Shown: one piece after another, positions 28,501 through 61,393 of the stretch
Layout: every line of letters begins with the position of its first letter
Position numbering within the stretch: the stretch's first letter is position 1
Source of the DNA: Mermis nigrescens
Lineage: Eukaryota; Nematoda; Enoplea; Mermithida; Mermithidae
Reading direction: 5' to 3'
Length of the DNA stretch: 64,000 bases
Assembly (NCBI GenBank): GCA_036768485.1
Contig: JAVLUZ010000154.1
Span: 29,699,792 to 29,763,791 of the forward strand
Notes under the pieces: generated by a model
The model's database searches: none
What the model saw: only the letters and a program-made list of their open reading frames with translations
What the model was told of the DNA's origin: nothing
Translations under genes and position numbers: made by a program

Positions 28501-31456
28501 ACTTTATTTTGGAAAATGTAAAGAAATTTTTTATGGTTTTCAATGCAAACTACTCAGTTGGCCATGTAGGTGTAAAGTTTAGACTATTATCTTTTATGCT
28601 AGAGCATTGTGGAAGGTCAAGATTTCATTAAATAAATAATACGTTGATTATTTAATAGTCATGAAAGTGTCTTCGATGCTCTTCTGCAAAACACTTAAAA
28701 ACGTTTTGTGACTACACCCTTATTTTTCACAGGCCGCAGAATATACTTCGATTTTTGCGTTGTTTAGGGAAGTCTAATTGTTTAGCACATTCCTACGGCT
28801 TCTGCGCATAAAGGAAATGTTCCCTAGTCCCCTCCTTTTTATCCTTAACAATGAAGAAATTCAAGTATATTCACCTTTTTTCTTCCATCGGAGCATATTT
28901 CTTTGCTAGTATAAAAATATGCCGACGAGAAAAAATGGAAAAAGTTGAATTGAGCGGACTCTAATTAACATTTTACACGAAGTTTTCTGTTTACAGTCTA
29001 TGAATTTTCAGTTTACAAACTATTTGTTCGGGAGGTAGGGTAAACGGAGAGCTTGCAGTAGTTTCAGTGTCTATAGTGTTCCGTTCCAAACGGCCCATTT
29101 CAACTTTAGGACATTTGGAATGCAACAGACTATACCTACTTGAAAAACTGACTTGCATGTGCAAGATGACAAAGATCACTCAGTTTATATTCATCGTTGC
29201 GGGTATTACCAAGAGTTCGCCGCATTGACTTGTTGCGTGTTTCAAATAATTTTACGCTGCGTAAACTGTAAGCTCGCGTTAATATTACTGATTGGTCTGA
29301 GTTCTGGTCATGTTATTTACGCATCTCTGATGGAGGACATTGATTTCGTACATATGACATGTTATCCAAGAACCTGTGATCTGATAAAAAAGGCGTTTTA
29401 CAATGCTTTTGTAGTCTCAATATAACTGATTGGTCAGAGTTCTGGTCATATTTTGTACGCATCTCTGATGGAGGACTTCAATTTCGTACATACAAAGGGT
29501 GCTTCAAAAACTCGTGACCTGATAAACAAGGAATTTTGCAAAGATTTCGTAGTCTGTAAAATCTTCTTTACCTTTACCCTCGGTAAAAAATTTCAGTCTG
29601 TAAGTAGCTCATTTATTCATTTATCTATTGATTGTTGATCAGTGGGTCTAATTTGTAATTTTCAATCGAAAATTCAAGGTTTAGAATAAAAAATCTACGA
29701 CGCACATGATTTTGCTCTCTGTTCTAAGCTGAAAAGTGAGCTGCAGAATTTAAACGTGGTGGAGAATTATTGGACGATGAATCCATTGTGACTAATCCAC
29801 AACAAACGTCACTTATGGTTTCCCCAGAAAAGTATCTTGAAGAGATTGAATTGAAAGAGAATCTGCTTATTGTCAGTTTGTGGTGCGCCTATACTGAAAA
29901 ATAAAAGCGATTTGGTTTTAATCGCATAAGTAAAAATAAATCAGAACACGATTTTTGTATCACCCTCTATATTAGTCATTATGGATAAATACTTATCTTT
30001 TTGACCGTTATTCAAACTTTAATCCCTACTTCTCCTGACTTATTATTATTCACATAAAATTCACATACGCTAATGTTCTAGCATTGTTCTCGATCTCACT
30101 TCAGCAGGATTTCTCTGAAAACCTGTCTAATGTGATTTTTAAGGTCAATGATACTAGTATGGTGCGCAGCGTATACTTCAAGCTTCAAAATGCCCTTCTC
30201 ACAAAAAATAATATATATATATTCGAATCAGATGAGTAAGCTCATCTGATTTTCACTCCGTGCAATCGCACAACTTATTCGACTCGATGCGTTTTTTCAT
30301 GGGGGGCTTTATTAAGTGTCAAGTGCACGTACATAGAAGTAGAGCAGTGTTTGATCAGTTTGCTTTTTTCTAATAAAACTTCAGAAGCTGTTTCGCTATT
30401 GGAGAGTCTATCACTAACCAAATTTTTTACTAATTTTGTAACATGAAGGATGACTGAAATATTTTGTGGATAGTCAGGCGCCTCCCCTGCAGTGTTCTGT
30501 AAAACGATAGTGACATTGAAGTAAAAAATATTTCTAATTAAAAATCAGCTTTTTTGAAATTCTTCTCTTTTCATGTTTGTAATAAAAAAGAGTAGGTACT
30601 GTAGACAACTGAATAGCACTTGTTGCGGTCAAGCATGGGAGGGCCAAAATTCTAGCCTTATGGTTTAGGTGGGTCCGGCAAGTTTTAAAGGTAATAAAGG
30701 CCAAGAAATTTGATGATATATAACAGACAAAAAACCATTTTTGACGTTTCTCAACAAGCCGATGACATCAAAAAGTCGCGACAACATGAAAAAGTTTTGT
30801 AAAATTCAATTCTAGGGTTTTTTGGTTTCTCAGGCCACGCATTCTATTCGTGCGCAATTGTATTTATATTCTCCGAAATATAAATTCTCAGTTACCTAAG
30901 AGCCCTTTAAAAATCACAAATGTTCTTTCTTACCTGATCACTATGATGCTGAATAAACCAAAGATTATCCACGATATAAGAAATCCGGTCATTATTAAGA
31001 CGGGCAAAATGTCGTACTTGAATGTCCGAACAACTTGATTTTATGAATTAGAGTTACACCGACCTTGTGAAATGCTTCGGCAGGAATGGTGTTTTTATTT
31101 CGTCGAGACGGGAATCTTAAAACGACTGTCTACTGTTCCTGCTACGTTCTTCAGAGATCCATTTTTCACAATTGCTTGTTAAACATAAGTTATTAAACCA
31201 AAAAAGTTAATGGACAACAAGCATACACCACAGCACGTTTCCCGTTATGATTAATAGCAGTCATACGATTTCCTGTTCAATAGCTACGTTTAACGACGTT
31301 TTTACAAATGATAAAAATAAATCTTACTCACTTTTTCACTTTTTTAAGGCGCAGGCGAGGTTTCGATAATAAAAATAGTATCATTATTCGACCAAACGGT
31401 TGTAAAAAAGCGAATATGGCGATGCCCGTCATCACACCGACGCTCGAAACGTCCAT
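22232..31456 (-). CDS. Frizzled-type cysteine-rich-domain (CRD) protein, short and probably secreted
   Basis: Three minus-strand exons (31456-31332, 31033-30934, 22537-22232) join in phase (2, then 0) into 176 codons. Residues about 5-30 are hydrophobic (signal peptide or anchor). Residues 43-165 match a Frizzled/sFRP CRD, the fold that binds Wnt ligands. The exon 2/3 junction rebuilds H-x-D-Q-DE-x5-E-QF-x-PLV, and exon 3 has LFLCSLYVPIC, LPPCRSL, CEPVM and HGFSWP. Of ten CRD cysteines, C1, C3, C4, C5, C6 and C8 remain (C43, C93, C102, C109, C120, C131). C2, C7, C9 and C10 are Phe51, Ser124, Trp148 and absent. No seven-transmembrane part was found. It could be a CRD-only secreted protein, the front of a longer gene, or a decaying copy. 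Confidence 0.72.
22877..24573. mobile_element. 'GGCGCTTCGCGCC' TIR element, fuller copy
   Basis: Left end ATAGACGTAGCCGGGGGC, right end GGACATAAACAAA on the complement, followed outward by the matching AGGCGTAGCCAGG. Inside are several GGCGC(N)GCGCC hairpins (about 22990, 23870, 24380). A G-tract element (23570-23848) is inserted within it. No transposase seen. Confidence 0.6.
23570..23848 (+). mobile_element. G-tract TIR element nested in the hairpin-rich element
   Basis: ATACGTGGGCAGCACCG ... CCCCCCACGCCCACGTG. It interrupts the host element between CTCTGCCCCGGAACC and CCCGGAACCCGCTGGG, which are continuous (GCCCGAACCCCGCTGGG) in the copy at 3790. Confidence 0.7.
24580..25600. other. Intron of the CRD gene, no clear feature
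   Basis: AT-rich; a short GC-rich patch at about 24970-25015 (CAACCCCGGTCCAGGGC) may be an end of an unrecognised repeat. Confidence 0.4.
25610..26690 (-). repeat. TGTAAA/TTTACA-box repeat, reverse copy with terminal hairpin
   Basis: Begins with a perfect hairpin AGGTAGCGC-GATA-GCGCTACCT (25622-25643), then the GCACACACCTGGGAGGTGCGG block. Two tandem units with a 470 bp period follow (TTTGCGGAGGGC at 25851 and 26321). Each carries TTTACACTCAATG, TAGTGTAAAG and a CTCCGCTAAGTAGGCGGA hairpin. Same family as 47930-51044 and 56640-58430. Confidence 0.7.
26820..26965 (+). mobile_element. Short, worn G-tract TIR element
   Basis: CATACATGGGCAGCAGG ... CCCCCACGCTAACGTGTGG; the interior is shorter than in other copies. 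Confidence 0.5.
27055..27221. mobile_element. TAGTCTGTTTCAC MITE
   Basis: Left TAGTCTGTTTCACTCAAG, right GTGAAACAGACAATA. Interior matches the reversed copy at 28262-28425 (CTCCGACAATAA, CGTGACCCTTGGC, TTATGCACGAAGC). Confidence 0.75.
27255..27495. mobile_element. MITE-like element related to TAGTCTGTTTCAC
   Basis: Ends ATCTGTTTCACGTTACC and CCGTGAAGTAGACTATA are similar to, but not the same as, the 167 bp MITE. The interior is different, so this is probably a sister family. Confidence 0.45.
27770..28027 (+). pseudogene. Unidentified open segment, possible exon or gene remnant
   Basis: About 82 codons open in one frame, with protein-like content (HPYFDPHHLILKGIR, NIPGLMTHVLQSMGR, VEFAGEANEDIRRINF). 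I do not recognise the family. It is bordered on the left by G-tract-like repeat sequence and on the right by a fold-back element, and has no clear start. It could be a captured gene fragment. Confidence 0.3.
28125..28919. mobile_element. CTAGCAAAG fold-back MITE with nested MITE
   Basis: Left arm starts CTAGCAAAGAAAAATGCTCC; right arm ends GGAGCATATTTCTTTGCTAG. Arms of roughly 180 bp pair with each other (AAAAGGAGGGGACTAGGG with CCCTAGTCCCCTCC). The left arm is interrupted at 28262-28425 by the TAGTCTGTTTCAC MITE. Confidence 0.8.
28262..28425. mobile_element. TAGTCTGTTTCAC MITE nested in fold-back arm, TA duplication visible
   Basis: TAGTCTGTTTCACATAAC ... GTTGTGTGAAACAGACTA flanked by TA on both sides (28260-28261 and 28426-28427). 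The opposite arm shows the empty site as a single TA. Confidence 0.85.
29281..29556 (+). repeat. 138 bp tandem duplication, two units
   Basis: Units 29281-29418 and 29419-29556 share GATTGGTC(T/A)GAGTTCTGGTCAT and CGCATCTCTGATGGAGGAC. The period is 46 codons, and one frame is open across each unit with a single stop between them (SSGHVIYASLMEDIDFVH, SSGHILYASLMEDFNFVH). No family recognised. Confidence 0.6.
30934..31033 (-). CDS. CRD gene exon 2 (N-terminal CRD segment)
   Basis: Acceptor ATAAAATCAAG, donor CAG|GTAAGA, phase 2 to 0, 33 codons. Starts with the first CRD cysteine (CSDIQV) and ends ISYIVDNLWFIQHHSDQ. The last residues continue into exon 3 as the conserved H-x-x-QDE. The second CRD cysteine is Phe. 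The acceptor has a poor pyrimidine tract. Confidence 0.7.
31332..31456 (-). CDS. CRD gene exon 1, proximal copy (hydrophobic N-terminus)
   Basis: ATG at 31456 in a strong context (A at -3, G at +4). 41 codons plus two bases end at the donor GTGAGTAAG, phase 2, fitting exon 2. The peptide has two hydrophobic runs and a basic end (PRLRLKKVK). A short out-of-frame ATG at 31469 precedes it. The exon lies in the first unit of a tandem duplication. Confidence 0.62.
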
Positions 31457-31896
31457 TTTTGGTATACATTTTTTACTTAACCTTGTCGGCTGATTTAATT
31501 GCAGTATTTCTGTAATTCAAAGTGTGCCTAAAACAATAATTACGAATTATTAAGTACAAGATTTACGATTTTAGACCAACATGCCATGCATATGGGTCAA
31601 ATTATGATTACAGAATACCGTAGCGTACGGTAATTCGTATTTCTTTGAGTGGATAGTACAGTACATAGAAGAGAATTAAAGGAAAAGAGATAAAGTAAAA
31701 GTTCTTAAATAATGGCAGTTTAGAGGTATTTGTGAATGAATTTACGGCTTACAAAATGTGCCAGATTATCCTTGTATGCTTGCAAATTTGAGATGAAATA
31801 TGTGAGTAGGTACAATTTTAGTGAATTCATAGTTTCTTTGAGATCTTTCTAAGTTCTAGTCATTACTTTTTATTCTCTCAGTTTTTTGCATTTCAG
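31457..31896. promoter_or_regulatory. Presumed divergent promoter, copy 1
   Basis: 440 bp between the CRD ATG and the first recognised zinc-finger-gene exon, transcribed outward in both directions. It contains a short inverted repeat TACCGTAGCGTACGGTA (about 31617-31632). The first exon and start codon of the + gene probably lie here but could not be fixed. Confidence 0.4.
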
Positions 31897-54396
<22,500 letters not shown>

Positions 54397-54399
54397 CGG

Positions 54400-56380
54400 T
54401 CTGAAGTTGAATTCGTACAATAATGTTCTGTTAGATTATTTGCTCTGTTTTCTCTCTCAAATAATCCATTCTCTCGTTTTCTTGATTCCCATGTTACCTA
54501 TTTGTTTTCTTTAAAATTACGCAACTGTTCTCTTTGCTGATAGACATCGAATGTTTTTAAGTTTAGATAGGTGACGTATGTACGATTAACAATTTATGCG
54601 GAAGTGTATGCTGTTTTGTAGTTTTGATTTCGCTGTAAAGGACGCTTGTATATATTACTTAGGTAGAGGTACCTTCCTATTTTGTCACCCCACGCTCTAT
54701 ATTATTCGGGCACTTTAATATCCCAGAAATATCTTACTAAGTCATTGTGCTTGTGATAGAACAAGAGTAAAGTTGACTTTGTGATCCACACAAACTTTCA
54801 TTCGTGTACATCCGCTTTTAATTTTGCATGGCTAATTTCTTTTTCCTGTCTGGATGTTCACAGATCTTGTGCATCTCTTGCGCATGTCGATTTGCTACTT
54901 TTGCATTACGTATATATGTGCAGTGTTTAAAATTTTATGCAACAAAATTTCTGAAAGGCTAGTCCTAAATTGAACAAGTCAGAGTCCTTTTTTCATTGTC
55001 ATGCAGTTTTGACGCTCATTACGGAATTTCAAACAGAATAGATTTTTTGCTGCTATTTTCTCAAAGGATAAGTTACAAGAATTTACATTAAATTTGAAGT
55101 TATTTTATTGCATTTGTTGTTGGTAAATTTGGGGTCAGGGTGATGTAAAACTAGCAAAAATCCTAAGAACATGCCAAAAATTCACCAAATTACATATATT
55201 CTGGCTCAGAATTTCACGAGGAGTTCAAATATTTTAATACTATCTCAATTAAATTCAGTCCTCAAAAGTTAGCATTTTAAGTTTTAATCGCTGATAGGTA
55301 AGGTTACTGTAATGAACCGTTAATAAACAATGAGTCGCACCAGTTGGCTGACTTGGCGGAATTAATTCCGCGCTCGCTATTGTTCTCACTGGAACACTTT
55401 TATGATAGGCGGCGTGCCCCCCCCAAATTAACTTAATCCGATATAGGTGTGAGCTGAATGTCCGCAATGTAATTATTATAGGTACAATATTATAGTCAAC
55501 TAATTACGTCAGAGGAAAGGAAATTTAAATCTATAGATTCATACCTACCTCTATACATACATAGATATTTATTAATATCAGATTATAATAAAAACCAATC
55601 GAGAGATAGCCGATGTTTGTTTTTCTATTTTAGCCAAATAATTAATATACACTAACGTTTGGATCACTTCTGTCCAACTTAAGAGTGGAAAAACGAGATT
55701 ATAAAGCTTAGGTTTTGACTATCTCATCTCATTATGGGACCGGGGCTCATTAAAAGAAATTGTCTCTCGAAGCTTACAATTTTTTCTCGCATCTGACAAA
55801 ACGTCAGATTGGATATGACTTTTGAGGACCGATAAAAGGCCAAAAGTATTTTGCTCAGATTAAATAGAGCTGCAATAATTCGGATTTGATGTGCAGATAC
55901 CTACTACGAATTTGAAGCACTGAAATTGTTTTATTATTAAAATTGCAGACAAATGTCGAATAACGTACGTAGCACAATCAGTAAATAGCAAAGTAACACA
56001 CCTTTCTGGTAATTCGAAATAAAAAAGCGCGACTTTAATGGAAATTGTTTTGTTACAATGTTTTTTATTAATTCACAAGGGTTGTGCACTGACCATCTTT
56101 TTTGCTTCTGTTCACTGGAGCAGCTAAAGACGTCCTTCTGACTCAGCTTAATATTAAATTCGACTTGATAAATAAGTAAATGAGAGACAAGTTTGCTTGC
56201 TATAATGCTCATGATAACAAAATAAAAGACCGTTAAATACAATTGCACTTAGTTTTCTATCAATCACGATTCAGAGCACGTCAGCATTGCAACTTGCAAG
56301 AAATTGACGAAAAGTATACATTTTAGATAATGTCTATACACTCTTATGTGAAGCAGTGAAATTATTTAGAGAAGATTACA
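54400..56380. other. Intergenic, no supported gene
   Basis: A 41-codon + frame near 55320-55443 (ESHQLADLAELIPRSLLF, SLEHFYDRR) looks protein-like but has no convincing acceptor. Otherwise AT-rich with no clear features. Confidence 0.4.
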
Positions 56381-56389
56381 CTTTTTCAA

Positions 56390-56558
56390 AGGCCGCAGAA
56401 TATGCTTCGATTTTTCGCGTTGCTTAGAGAAAGTTGATTTTTAATAGATTTTGCGACTTTAGGTAGCATTTTCCTAGTCCCCTCCTTTTACATCCTTAAT
56501 AATCTACGATCCCAAAAATATACGTTTTTTGTTCCATCGGAACATTTTTCTTTGCTGG
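56390..56558. mobile_element. Fold-back MITE, right arm only
   Basis: GGCCGCAGAATATGCTTCG ... GGAACATTTTTCTTTGCTGG followed by TACCCTACTTTTAATTGGC, the same outer flank as at 47767. The left arm is absent. Confidence 0.7.
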
Positions 56559-56639
56559 TACCCTACTTTTAATTGGCATGATTAGAGCAAATCAGTCAGT
56601 AAACACATACGGTAACATGCCACAATAATGACAGCAGTC

Positions 56640-58430
56640 CAGATCTTTTTTAAACAGGACAACCTTACCTTATTTAAAGAGATCAAAGGTTTTCACATAA
56701 ACTTTATGCAACTATTGGTTGTAAAGAACCCTTACGCTTAGATTCGTAACATTGAACATATTGAAAAAATTAAGCTTCTGCAACACTCTGAAACTAAAGT
56801 TAATTTTCAGCGTAAACTTTACACAACTATTGTACGGAACCTATTTTGTAGAAAATTTACGTTTTGCAACGATCTGTAAGTAAAATGAATTTGTAGTGTA
56901 AACTTGATACATTAACAATAAATGAATGGTGTTATAAACTTTACACAACTACTGGATGTAGAGAAAATTAACATTCAAATTCGTAATTCTGACGTTACGT
57001 AGAACGTTTTGAAAAAATTAAGCTCTCGTAAGGCCAAAGAACTAAAGTTAAATAACTGTAAATTTTACACAACCACTGAGTTTAAAGAAAAGTTTAGTCG
57101 GATTCGTAATTATTATATTACTCGGATATTGCGATAAACATTTATGAAAAAATTAAGTCTCCACAATGGCCTAAAGAAAAATAAATATTAGATGTAAACC
57201 ACTCTACACCACGATTAAGTGCAAACAAACGCGCCCAACTGGCATGTCACGTTTTATTCCTGGTACACTTTTAGACTTGAGATCTTGTCCAGACTCATAA
57301 CCGGAGAACTTGGCAGGAAAAACAATACAGAAACACGTTTAACACACCGAATTTCTGACTTTACACTTCCCGAAAAAGCTGAATATTGATGTAAATAGAA
57401 GCAATTCTCTGTGACGTGTACCCCAACAAAGTACTTTATTTTTATTCTATCCGACCTACCCGATTTCTAAACGGAGAAAGTAACAAACAAAAAATTGACA
57501 AAAACGTATTTTCCACCATTCACCACATTGTAATCTTTAAAAATCTGAACCTAACTCCCCATTGAGTGTAAATAAATTTAGTTTGAACCACTTTGTAGCC
57601 TTTAAATAGCAGTACCTCGATATGTGGAAAATTTCTGTTCCGCAAAATATTTGAGATGTTTACCAATCAAAGTAGAGAAGAAAACGTGTTTTTTCGTCCG
57701 ATGCTACACCCGTGATTTCGAACTTTAAATCCCCATGAATAACTCAATATTGCGTTTTTTAAAAGCGATTCGCTGCGACGTGTAGTCCTTAAATATTAAT
57801 TTATTTCTATTTTATTTAATTATCCTAACTTATAATCGGAGAAGTTGGCAGATAAATCTTAAACAAAATCTGTTTTTTACACCATCTACTAGAATGTGTA
57901 GTTCAAACCCCTAGATCTTAGTCCGTAGTTTGAAAAAATAAAACTTCGTAGGTAAGCAGAAAGTAGCCCTTAAGTCGAAGTACATTTGTACAAGAAAAAA
58001 TTTCTTGAGTTAATTGCAGACAAAAAGGCCAAAAATGTGTTTTTCACCCTCAGATTCTTTACACTCTTTACACTGCCATTCTGGAAATAAGTCACTTTTA
58101 AAATTAAATTAAAAAATTGTCTACAATTTAAAAAAGACAAGACTAAACAGAATGCAAAACTGAGTTAAATAAGTCGAGCGTCCTACCCAAATTTAGCAAA
58201 GCTATATGTTACATTCAACGTTACAGTAAAACTTTACACGCTCTTTACACATTAAGTTTTAATTTAAAAAACAAACAAAAAAATACTTGCACCGAATTTC
58301 TGTATTATCTATCTTAAAAAAAACCGCACCTCCCAGATGTGTCCCGTTATAGCTGTAGGGGAGTCATATTTTAGGGGTACTTAAATATATTATAAGTGCG
58401 CGCTAACGCGCTATCCATGATAAGTACCTA
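56640..58430 (+). repeat. TGTAAA/TTTACA-box repeat array, second + copy
   Basis: Follows the fold-back arm exactly as at 47.8 kb and parallels 47930-49020. It ends with the CCGCACCTCCCAGATGTG block and a worn hairpin GTGCGCGCTAACGCGCTATCC (about 58398). Confidence 0.72.
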
Positions 58431-59730
58431 AATTTTGCTGTTTAAAATCCTCGCTGGCTCACCATGCAGGTTCTCGACCCGACCCTGCGATCTTCCCTAC
58501 TGCGCGCAGAACAAAAATAAAGTGCGCTTTAGTGCAGCCTTTCCGAAGATTTTCTGGGTTGAACAGACATGTTGTCGAGAAGTACGTCAAATTGTGTGCA
58601 TTATATAAGTTACATTTCGTCCCTTGTCTCAAATCGAGGATTGGGCGTAGGCTTAGTTGTGTGCATTAATGATGCTGCCATCTAGCAAATAATTTTAACC
58701 TGATTAGTGGGATGCAGCGAAGCGAGCTTCATCTATACATGCACAGCGTCAGCCGGTGTCACACCTTAAAGTGTCCGGCCGGACAGTTTAAGGTACCTTA
58801 AAGTGTCCGGGTTCACCTTAAAGTGTCCGGACAACAATAATGTGCTTAAAAACGAGAAAAATGTATTTAAACATTGGGATAGAGTCGGCCGGCATCATAC
58901 GTAGACGTAAAAGGATAGGCTTTGAACCCCCAAAATCCAAAGTCTCTCCAAATTGGTAGATCCGTAGAATTGAATAATTTAAAGTTTTTCTGCAGTCAAG
59001 CTCCATCTGACTGCCAGAATTTGGCCTACTTCCCATGTAATGTAGCAGGCATTTAACAGCCCAAAGTGTTGGGTGGGGGTTCACCGACCATTAGGGATAG
59101 TGCGCGAACTTCAATTTTTATTCAAAAATTGAAAGAATGTACCTAAAGTGGCTAGAAATCATAAGTTTTTGCACAAAATCGAGGAGAGGAATAAACAATT
59201 TATGTTTATTTATATTTATATTTGTATATTTACGACTTTGGTCATGGGAATCAAAGCATAAAAATATCGTGAGGTATTAAAAAAGACACAGTAGGTAGGT
59301 ACGAAGTTATTATGATGAAAAAACACTTACTGCGTTTATATGATCCTAAAATCACAATAAAATAAAGAAAATGTGAACGAAGAAAATATGATTGAATTGA
59401 AAATGCGGAGAAATAGCTGTATTATCAAAGAAAGAATTTAAAAAAAACGCTTTTACGCTAAATTCGATAAAGAGGATGAAAAACGAAGTTAAAAATAAAA
59501 TGCAATATGAAAAAAACATGACAAATAATGTAATACATTATATAAACGACGCCACTGACGATGCAACGAATTCTTCGTAATGTATCGGCTTGCTTGTATT
59601 TATGTACCTCAATACATTGTATTGAAATCAATTTCCCAGCCTATGGGAAACCGTAGCCGGTCACAAGCCCGGATAAATGGGGAGTGTTGGTTCCCGTGGC
59701 GACGGAACCGTGAAATGAGCTGAGAACCCA

Positions 59731-61317
59731 ATGGCAGTACAACAAATGGATAACGCAACAACAACTAGCGCACACGGCCGAACCGATGCGTTGGGGGTAT
59801 CTGGGCTCCCTTCGAAAAATAAACTACCAGCAGCAGCGAACAAAATTTTCAATGCAAAGAAAATTATGAACATTGCCACCTGGAATATACGTTCAGGTAG
59901 CCAAACTGGTAAAATGGATTTACTGGCCGACGAACTCAACAAATTTGATATTGATTTAGCTACTATTACCGAAGCCAGACTTCCAAGTCAAGGGGAACGT
60001 ACTGTTTTTACCTCTAGCCATTCAAATAGCTTTAACCTTTATTATTCCGGCGGCGAAAGCTTTAATCGAGGCGTAGCTTTTATGTTAAAATCTAGTCTGA
60101 AGAAATATGTTACCTGTTTCCAACCTATTTCGGATCGAATCGCAACCTTAGAATTTGCTGGCACTATTCCGACTGTCTTGATTGGAGTTTATGCCCCAAC
60201 GGAAATGAGCGACGACGTTGATAAGGACTTGTTTTATGAAAATCTACAACAGACATTGGATTCATTTCAAGATGGAAATAATTTAATTATTCTTTGTGGG
60301 GACCTGAATGCGCAAACCGGCGTAAATCGTCTTGGATGGGAGAAAACTCTTGGCCCCTTTGGATGCGGCAGCCTCAATGACAACGGTCTGCGCCTACTAT
60401 CATTTGCAAACTTCAATAGAATGGTAGTGTGCAACACGTGGTTTCAACACCCTATCAATCACAGGCACACCTGGTTTTCGAATAACAGAAGAGATAAAAG
60501 TATGCTTGACTACTTCCTGGTGCATAAGCGGTTCCACAGTGCTATCCATGATGTTCGGGCAATGCGCGGAGCTTCGATCGGATCAGATCACCACCTGGTC
60601 AGGGCCAAATTCCGATTGCATCTGAAGGCGCACAACAATATTCGCCCCACAGCTACCCTCGATTACTCGTACTTATCCGACCCCAACAGTCAGGCCAAAT
60701 TTCAACTTCTTTTACAAAATAAATTTTCCCCACTGTTAGCCAACAATGTTGATGAAAACTGGAACTCAACAAAAAACGCCATTATCTACTCACTCAATGA
60801 AATTTGTCCCAAAAAACGACGAAAAATAAAACCTTGGATCTCAGATGATACCCTAAAACTAGTTGAAGAACGCGCAAAAATCAAGAATATTAATCACAAG
60901 CTGTACCTTTTCCTCAATAGACAAATTAAACGGCAGCTTAAGACGGATAAGGACGCTTGGTGGAATGTGAAAGCCCAAGAAATGGAAATAGCCAGCAAGA
61001 ACCATGATTCGCGCTTACTTTACAGCATCCTGCGAAGTTGTAATGGAAAGTTTAAAGCAACGAGTTCAAACCTCAAAGATCACCATGGCAACCCCATCAA
61101 ATCACTAACGGGTAAACTAGATAGATGGAAAGAACATTTTAGCCAATTGCTTAACCGCCCACACCCCACAAGCCTAGACAAAAGGCTGATGGAGAACGTG
61201 GATCTGAAATTTTCAAGCACAATTAATGATCATCCTCCAACTGAAGAGGAAATCAGAATATCGATAAAAAAGACTCAAGAACCGGAAGGCACCAGGTGTG
61301 GACAACATCCCTGCTGA
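59731..61317 (+). CDS. Retrotransposon ORF, APE-type endonuclease and start of RT region
   Basis: 528 codons. Residues about 46-295 are an APE-like endonuclease: NIATWNIRSG (Asn52), EARL (Glu81), LCGDLNAQTG (Asp191, Asn193), SMLDYFLVHKR (Asp260) and GSDHHLV (Asp286, His287). All the catalytic positions are present. The domain nicks target DNA for target-primed reverse transcription. After residue about 515 the frame is shifted and ends early at the TGA (61315-61317). Codon use is GC-richer than the surrounding DNA. Confidence 0.9.
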   Translation: MAVQQMDNATTTSAHGRTDALGVSGLPSKNKLPAAANKIFNAKKIMNIATWNIRSGSQTGKMDLLADELNKFDIDLATITEARLPSQGERTVFTSSHSNSFNLYYSGGESFNRGVAFMLKSSLKKYVTCFQPISDRIATLEFAGTIPTVLIGVYAPTEMSDDVDKDLFYENLQQTLDSFQDGNNLIILCGDLNAQTGVNRLGWEKTLGPFGCGSLNDNGLRLLSFANFNRMVVCNTWFQHPINHRHTWFSNNRRDKSMLDYFLVHKRFHSAIHDVRAMRGASIGSDHHLVRAKFRLHLKAHNNIRPTATLDYSYLSDPNSQAKFQLLLQNKFSPLLANNVDENWNSTKNAIIYSLNEICPKKRRKIKPWISDDTLKLVEERAKIKNINHKLYLFLNRQIKRQLKTDKDAWWNVKAQEMEIASKNHDSRLLYSILRSCNGKFKATSSNLKDHHGNPIKSLTGKLDRWKEHFSQLLNRPHPTSLDKRLMENVDLKFSSTINDHPPTEEEIRISIKKTQEPEGTRCGQHPC

Positions 61318-61393
61318 AGCTTTAAAAGCTGGAGGAAAGGCAATAGTCAAACAACTAAAAGGCGTATAATCGACCATCTAGAACAAAGGCACA

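Noticed and set aside
30934..31033. Alternative frame of CRD exon 2 giving a hydrophobic, membrane-like peptide
   Set aside because: Its phase does not fit the donor of exon 1, and only the other frame continues into exon 3 to form the conserved H-x-x-QDE of the CRD.
55320..55443. 41-codon + frame (ESHQLADLAELIPRSLL) as an extra exon
   Set aside because: The only in-phase acceptor follows another AG by five bases and the segment length is within chance; kept as a note in the intergenic entry.
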